The notes under the pieces were generated by a model. That model was not told where the DNA came from. It did not search any database and saw only the letters and a program-made list of their open reading frames with translations. The position numbers and the translations under genes are program-made. Source: Streptomyces griseoincarnatus (GTDB lineage Bacteria > Actinomycetota > Actinomycetes > Streptomycetales > Streptomycetaceae). From it: a DNA stretch of 64,000 nt. Location: assembly GCA_014649575.1 (NCBI GenBank), contig BMTH01000002.1, positions 438,423 through 502,422 on the forward strand, read 5' to 3'. Positions 60,130-64,000 of the stretch are shown here, one piece after another. The stretch's first letter is position 1. Each line of letters opens with the position of its first letter.

Positions 60130-61169
60130 CGCTCACCGCTCCCCCGCGCCTTGTCCGACTGTTTCGGCGGCAGGCATCCGCTCTCGGGCCGGGACGTCTC
60201 CGGCAGGTAGTCGGGGGGCACGACGCCGCACAGGTAGCTGTCGAACCAGCGCCCGTTGCCCAGGGTGTTGCCGACCAGCCGGTAGTACGGGCCGACCAGG
60301 GCGAGCGTCCTGCCGAGCTGGTCGTTGTTCTTCTCCAGGACGCCGGTCACCCGGCCGAGGGCCTTGAGGGTGGGGCCGAGCTGCTTCTCGTTGTCCTTCA
60401 CCAGGCCGCGCAGTTCGGCGCCGAGGTCGCGGCTGCCCTTGAGCAGGGCGCTGATGGCGGCCCGCCGCTTCCTGAGTTCGCCGAGCAGGGAGCCGCCGTC
60501 CTCGATGAGGGTCTCGAAGCTGGACTTCTTGTTCTCCAGCGTCTTGCTGAAGCGGGCGCTGCCCTGGAGGAGCCGGGAGAGTTCCGCGTCGCGCTTCGAG
60601 ACGGAGCGGGACAGGTCGGAGAGGCCGGTGGCGGCCTTGCCGACGTGGGGCGGTGAGTCCTTGAAGGTGTCGGAGATGGTCTCGAAGCTCTCGGCGAGCC
60701 GGCGGGTGTCGATGGCGTCGACGGTGCCGCTGAGGTCCTGGAAGGCCTGGGTGACGTCGTAGGGGGAGGTGGTGCGGGACGACGGGATGCGGCTGCCCGG
60801 GTCCTGCGGCCGGGAGCCGAGCGGGTCGACGGCCAGGTACTTGTCGCCGAGGACGGTCTTGACGGCGATGGCGGCGGTGCTGCGGTCGCCGATCCAGGCG
60901 TCCTCGACCTCGAAGGACACCTTCACCTTGGCGCCGTCCAGTGCCACGCCGGTGACCTGGCCGACCTTCACGCCGGCGATGCGCACCTCGTCACCCTCGT
61001 CGAGGCCCGCGGCCTCGGTGAAGTCGGCGCTGTAACCGGTGCCGCCGGTGAAGGGGAGCCGGTCCGCGCCGTAGGCGAGGCCGCCGAGCAAGGTGAGGGC
61101 GAGCAGGCCGGCGAGGCCGACGGCGACGGGGTCGCGGTCCCTGACCGGCTTCCTGCGCGGGCGTCTCAT
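60126..61169 (-). CDS. mceC: MceC-type substrate-binding protein
   Basis: 347-residue Mce protein. A very basic start (MRRPRRKPVRDRDPVAVG), helix about 17-34, MCE domain YSADFTEAAGLDEGDEVRIA, GVKVGQVTGVALDGAKVKVS, IAVKTVLGDKYLAVDPLGS. A helical region follows with LSRSVSKRDAELSRLLQGSA. The C-terminus has the conserved GNGRWFDSYLCGVVPPDYLP and a second Cys (ESGCLPP), probably a disulfide. ATG 61169 gives a 4-nt overlap with mceB; the longer ORF start is rejected. Confidence 0.93.
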   Translation of the reverse strand: MRRPRRKPVRDRDPVAVGLAGLLALTLLGGLAYGADRLPFTGGTGYSADFTEAAGLDEGDEVRIAGVKVGQVTGVALDGAKVKVSFEVEDAWIGDRSTAAIAVKTVLGDKYLAVDPLGSRPQDPGSRIPSSRTTSPYDVTQAFQDLSGTVDAIDTRRLAESFETISDTFKDSPPHVGKAATGLSDLSRSVSKRDAELSRLLQGSARFSKTLENKKSSFETLIEDGGSLLGELRKRRAAISALLKGSRDLGAELRGLVKDNEKQLGPTLKALGRVTGVLEKNNDQLGRTLALVGPYYRLVGNTLGNGRWFDSYLCGVVPPDYLPETSRPESGCLPPKQSDKARGSGER

Positions 61170-62221
61170 CCGCGGCACCTCGATTCGGTGACGGCGATGC
61201 CGGTCGGGGGTTCGGAACCGTCGGAGGTGGTCACGCCGCTCACCCGTGCCTCGCAGAGGTACAGGTTGAACCACGATCCGTAGGAGGACAGCCGGGCCAG
61301 GGCGGTCATCTTGGCGGGGGTGCGCTCGAGGAAGTCCTCGATCTGCGGGGTGTGGTCGCCGAGGTTGCGGGAGAGGCGGCCCAGTTCGCGGATGTCCCGC
61401 TTCAGGGGCGCGCGCCCGTCGTCGAGGAGGTCGGCGGTCACGGTGGTCAGGTCGCCCATGGCCGCGACGGCCCGGCCGAGGGGCTTACGGTCCTCGTCGA
61501 AGCCGGAGACGAGTGCGCGCAGGGTGACGACGAGGTCGTCGAAGCGGTCCTCGCGGTCGTTGAGGGTGTCCAGGACGGTGGTGAGGTTCTTCACGACCGC
61601 GCCGATCACCTTGTCCTTGGCGGCGACGGTGGTGCTGAGCGAGCCGATGCGGCGGATCAGGCTGTCGACGGTGGCGCCCTCGCCCTGGAGGACCTGCACG
61701 ATCGATCCGGCGAGTTCGTTGACGTCCTTCGGGGAGAGCCCTTCGAACAGCGGCTTGAAGCCGTTGAAGAGGAGGGTCAGGTCGAGCGCGGGGGTGGTGC
61801 GGTCCAGCGGCACGGTGGCGCCCTCCTCCAGGGTGCCGCCGAGGTCGCCGCTGCCGCGTCCGAGGGACACGTAGCGCTGGCCGACCATGTTGAGGTACTT
61901 CACCGCGGCGGTGGTGGAGCGGGGCAGCCGGCGGTCCTCACCGACGGTGAACGTGACCTGCGCGAGCCGCCGTTGGACGACCCGTACGTCGGTCACCTCG
62001 CCGACCGTCACGCCGGAGACGCGCACGCTGTCCCCCTCCCGGAGCCCGGTGACGTCGGTGAAGAGGGCCTTGTAGGCGCGGCCGCCGCCCGTGCCGGAGC
62101 CGGCGACGCCGAGGCCGAGCAGGGTGGTGGCGAGGGCGGTGACCACCACGAAGACCAGGGACTTCAGCAGGGGGCCGGTCAGCGGGCGCCGCCGGGTGTG
62201 CCCGGTGTCGGCACTGGTCAT
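61166..62221 (-). CDS. mceB: MceB-type substrate-binding protein
   Basis: 351-residue Mce protein. Helix about 18-40 (LKSLVFVVVTALATTLLGLG), MCE domain YKALFTDVTGLREGDSVRVS, GVTVGEVTDVRVVQRRLAQV, AAVKYLNMVGQRYVSLGRGS, then helices ending with the YGSWFNLYLCEARVSGVTT block and a final Cys near ESRCRG, as in MceB/C. ATG 62221 gives 4-nt overlap with mceA; the ORF runs further upstream as a shadow of mceA. Confidence 0.93.
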   Translation of the reverse strand: MTSADTGHTRRRPLTGPLLKSLVFVVVTALATTLLGLGVAGSGTGGGRAYKALFTDVTGLREGDSVRVSGVTVGEVTDVRVVQRRLAQVTFTVGEDRRLPRSTTAAVKYLNMVGQRYVSLGRGSGDLGGTLEEGATVPLDRTTPALDLTLLFNGFKPLFEGLSPKDVNELAGSIVQVLQGEGATVDSLIRRIGSLSTTVAAKDKVIGAVVKNLTTVLDTLNDREDRFDDLVVTLRALVSGFDEDRKPLGRAVAAMGDLTTVTADLLDDGRAPLKRDIRELGRLSRNLGDHTPQIEDFLERTPAKMTALARLSSYGSWFNLYLCEARVSGVTTSDGSEPPTGIAVTESRCRG

Positions 62222-63483
62222 CCGAGGGTCACCTCCGTACCGCGGTAGACGGGGCCGACGAGGAGGGTGCTCCAGTCGGGCAGGTCGCCGGGGGCCGTCC
62301 CGGCGGCGGGCGCGAGCAGTTCGTTGACGAGGTCGTTCTCCGCCGGGGAGTTGGCGGGCCCGAGGGCCTCGGCGGACGCGGCGGACGCGGCCCGCGCGGT
62401 GGGCCGGGGCAGCGCGCCGACGTAGGGCACGGAGGGGCAGCGCGGGCCGCCGCCCGCGTCGTACACCGGGGTGTCGCGGCCGGGGCGGTAGGCGCCGCGC
62501 GCGGCGACGGAGGTGACGTCGACGTGGATGCCGGGCCGGCCGGTGCCCTTGCCGAGCGCCCGGTCCATGGCCGGGACGAACTCGGCGAGGGTGCGCAGGG
62601 TGCACGGGAAGGAGGAGGAGTACTCGGCGAGCAGTTCGAGGGTGGGCCGGCCGGTGGCGGCGAGACGGATGAGGTTGTGCCGGTTCTCGCGCAGGAAGGC
62701 CGTCAGGTCCTCGGCCGTCCGGGTCGTGGCGCCGAGGGCGGTGGCGAGTTCGGCCTCCTTCTCCGCGAGGGTGCCGCTGGTGGTGGTGAAGTCGGTGAGC
62801 GCCGTGAGGATGTCGGGCGCGGCGTCCGCGTAGACATGGCTGACCTTCACGAGTTCCCTGAGGTCGCGGTTGAGGGCGGGCAGGTGCGGGTTGAACTCGG
62901 CCAGGTGCCGTTCGAGCCGGCTGAGCGTCCGGCCGAGCTGGTCGCCTCGCCCTTCCAGGGCCTGGGAGACGGCGGACAGGGTCGCGGCGAGCTTCTGCGG
63001 CTGGACGGCGGTGAGCATCGGCAGGACGTCGTCGAGCACCTGCTGGAGTTCGACGGCGTTGGCGGAGCGGTCCTGGGGGATGACGGCTCCGGCGGCCAGC
63101 GGCTCGGGCGAGGGGTTCTCGGGCGGCACCAGGGCCACGAACCGCTCGCCGAACAGTGTGGTCGGCAGCATCTGGGCGCGGACGTCGGAGGGGACGGCGT
63201 CCAGAGTGCCGGGCTTCATGGCGAGGGTGAGGCGGGCGCCGTCGCCGGTGGCGTCGACGGCGCGGACCTCGCCGACGACGACGCCGCGCAGTTTCACCTC
63301 GGCGCCCGGGTGCATCTGGTTGCCGACGCTGCCGGTCTCGACGACCAGCGGGTCGGACGCGGTGAACTTCTTGTCGTAGACGGCGACGGCCAGCCAGATC
63401 AGCAGGGCGGGCACCAGCACGAACACCACTCCGGCGAGCCGGCGGCGCAGCGTGTGTCCTCGCACTTCCCAGGGTCCGCTCAT
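62218..63483 (-). CDS. mceA: MceA-type substrate-binding protein
   Basis: 421-residue Mce protein, first of the six. Signal-anchor about 14-36 (RLAGVVFVLVPALLIWLAVA), MCE domain LVVETGSVGNQMHPGAEVKL, RGVVVGEVRAVDATGDGARL, AQMLPTTLFGERFVALVPPE. Then a helical region with LSAVSQALEGRGDQLGRTLS and a tail containing FPCTLRTLAEFVPAMD and GGGPRCPSVPYVG (Cys pair). It starts 1 nt after the yrbEB stop, showing tight coupling to the permease. Confidence 0.94.
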   Translation of the reverse strand: MSGPWEVRGHTLRRRLAGVVFVLVPALLIWLAVAVYDKKFTASDPLVVETGSVGNQMHPGAEVKLRGVVVGEVRAVDATGDGARLTLAMKPGTLDAVPSDVRAQMLPTTLFGERFVALVPPENPSPEPLAAGAVIPQDRSANAVELQQVLDDVLPMLTAVQPQKLAATLSAVSQALEGRGDQLGRTLSRLERHLAEFNPHLPALNRDLRELVKVSHVYADAAPDILTALTDFTTTSGTLAEKEAELATALGATTRTAEDLTAFLRENRHNLIRLAATGRPTLELLAEYSSSFPCTLRTLAEFVPAMDRALGKGTGRPGIHVDVTSVAARGAYRPGRDTPVYDAGGGPRCPSVPYVGALPRPTARAASAASAEALGPANSPAENDLVNELLAPAAGTAPGDLPDWSTLLVGPVYRGTEVTLG

Positions 63484-63484
63484 C

Positions 63485-64000
63485 TCACCCCGCCACCTTC
63501 ACGGTCGTGGTCGCGCCCCACAGGGCGAGCGACAGGAAGAAGTCGGTGACGCTGATCAGGACGATGGCGTTGCGCACGGACCGTCCGACGGCGACGCCGA
63601 CGCCGGCGGGGCCGCCCGAGGCGCGGAACCCGTAGTAGCAGTGGGCGAGGATCACCATCACGCTGAAGATCAGGACCTTCAGCACGGAGAGCAGCACGTC
63701 CGTCGGGGACAGGAAGAGGTTGAAGTAGTGGTCGTACGTGCCGCGTGACTGGCCGTTGAACAGGACGGTCACGGAGCGGGAGGCGACGTAGGAGGAGAGC
63801 AGCCCGATCGCATAGAGGGGGACGACGGCGACGACGCCGGCGATGATGCGGGTGGTGACCAGGTAGGGCATGGAGCGGATGCCCATGCCCTCCAGGGCGT
63901 CGACCTCCTCGTTGATGCGCATGGCGCCGAGCTGGGCGGTGAAGCCCGCGCCGACGGTCGCGGAGAGGGCGAGGCCGGCCACCAGGGGGGCGATCTCCCG
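63485..64000 (-). CDS. yrbEB: YrbE/MlaE-type permease (second permease), 5' part outside window
   Basis: C-terminal 171 residues of an MlaE-family permease of the Mce transporter. The visible part begins REIAPLVAGLALSATVGAGF and has the signature FTAQLGAMRINEEVDALEGM and GIRSMPYLVTTRIIAGVVAV, followed by four hydrophobic segments ending DFFLSLALWGATTTVKVAG. The frame is open to the right edge, so the start lies outside. Adjacent to mceA, hence the second permease (YrbEB). Confidence 0.93.
   Translation of the reverse strand, partial: REIAPLVAGLALSATVGAGFTAQLGAMRINEEVDALEGMGIRSMPYLVTTRIIAGVVAVVPLYAIGLLSSYVASRSVTVLFNGQSRGTYDHYFNLFLSPTDVLLSVLKVLIFSVMVILAHCYYGFRASGGPAGVGVAVGRSVRNAIVLISVTDFFLSLALWGATTTVKVAG

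Noticed and set aside
57770-60136. 788-residue reading of mceE extended upstream through mceD
   Set aside because: The added part is an Arg/Pro-rich shadow of mceD; the ATG at 59092 overlaps mceD by 4 nt like every other junction in this operon.
61166-62605. Long version of mceB starting inside mceA
   Set aside because: N-terminal extension is out-of-frame mceA sequence; ATG 62221 gives the operon's regular 4-nt overlap.

Overview
The window is high-GC actinobacterial chromosome and is almost certainly Streptomyces. The evidence is the strong third-position GC bias, GTG/TTG starts, a homodimeric aceE, the fasR-fabD-fabH-acpP-fabF cluster, and a single mce locus. From memory, the gene order resembles the S. 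coelicolor block around SCO2365-SCO2421; I could not run a comparison. I see no insertion sequence, prophage, integrase, tRNA, rRNA or CRISPR array, so this looks like core chromosome rather than an island.

Layout. (1) 1-4.4 kb: tellurium/stress-type cluster with a TerD-domain protein cut by the left edge, a TerA-like protein, a TerC-like DUF475 membrane protein and two tandem TerD paralogues. (2) 4.4-8.6 kb: AhpE-type peroxiredoxin, DUF3052 protein and divergent aceE. (3) 8.7-17.6 kb: single genes and regulator/target pairs: K+ channel, DHA2 efflux pump with divergent TetR, DUF1023 hydrolase, DUF4429/SHOCT protein, MerR with aldo/keto reductase, GNAT enzyme, serine hydrolase. (4) 17.8-24.1 kb: a TPR-like protein, an HSP90-family ATPase and a 1145-residue TPR-like protein with a recently amplified 36-residue repeat. 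(5) 24.5-26.9 kb: secreted subtilisin with P-domain, then a convergent pirin. (6) 27.0-32.0 kb: FasR and the type II fatty acid synthase genes. (7) 32.2-41.2 kb: mixed small genes (DUF3145, SGNH lipoprotein, aldose epimerase, secreted pyroglutamyl-peptidase-like protein, EI24 protein, MDR reductase/MarR pair, two uncharacterised proteins). (8) 41.4-50.1 kb: a sugar catabolic and uptake cluster: enolase-superfamily dehydratase, zinc dehydrogenase, U32-like barrel protein, ChvE-GguA-GguB importer and a Tat-exported aldose 1-epimerase. (9) 50.3-53.3 kb: PLP aminotransferase with a proline-rich tail and a lytic transglycosylase. (10) 53.9-64.0 kb: leftward mce operon (yrbEB, mceA-F, four mce-associated genes), running off the right edge.

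How the genes work together. The FasR cluster makes malonyl-ACP and elongates fatty acids. The 41-50 kb cluster appears to bind, import, anomerise, oxidise and dehydrate a pentose or hexose; two of its promoters share an 11-bp motif. The mce genes should build an envelope lipid importer.

Noncoding signals stand out. At least seven genes have a TANNNT hexamer 6-7 nt before the start codon, as for leaderless mRNAs. A 20-bp repeat (GCGCAGTTCCCCGCGCCCCT) occurs six times, only between convergent genes. A G-rich satellite with a 112-bp superunit fills the gap between the mce operon and the transglycosylase gene.

All calls rest on reading the sequence and on remembered family knowledge; no database search was possible.
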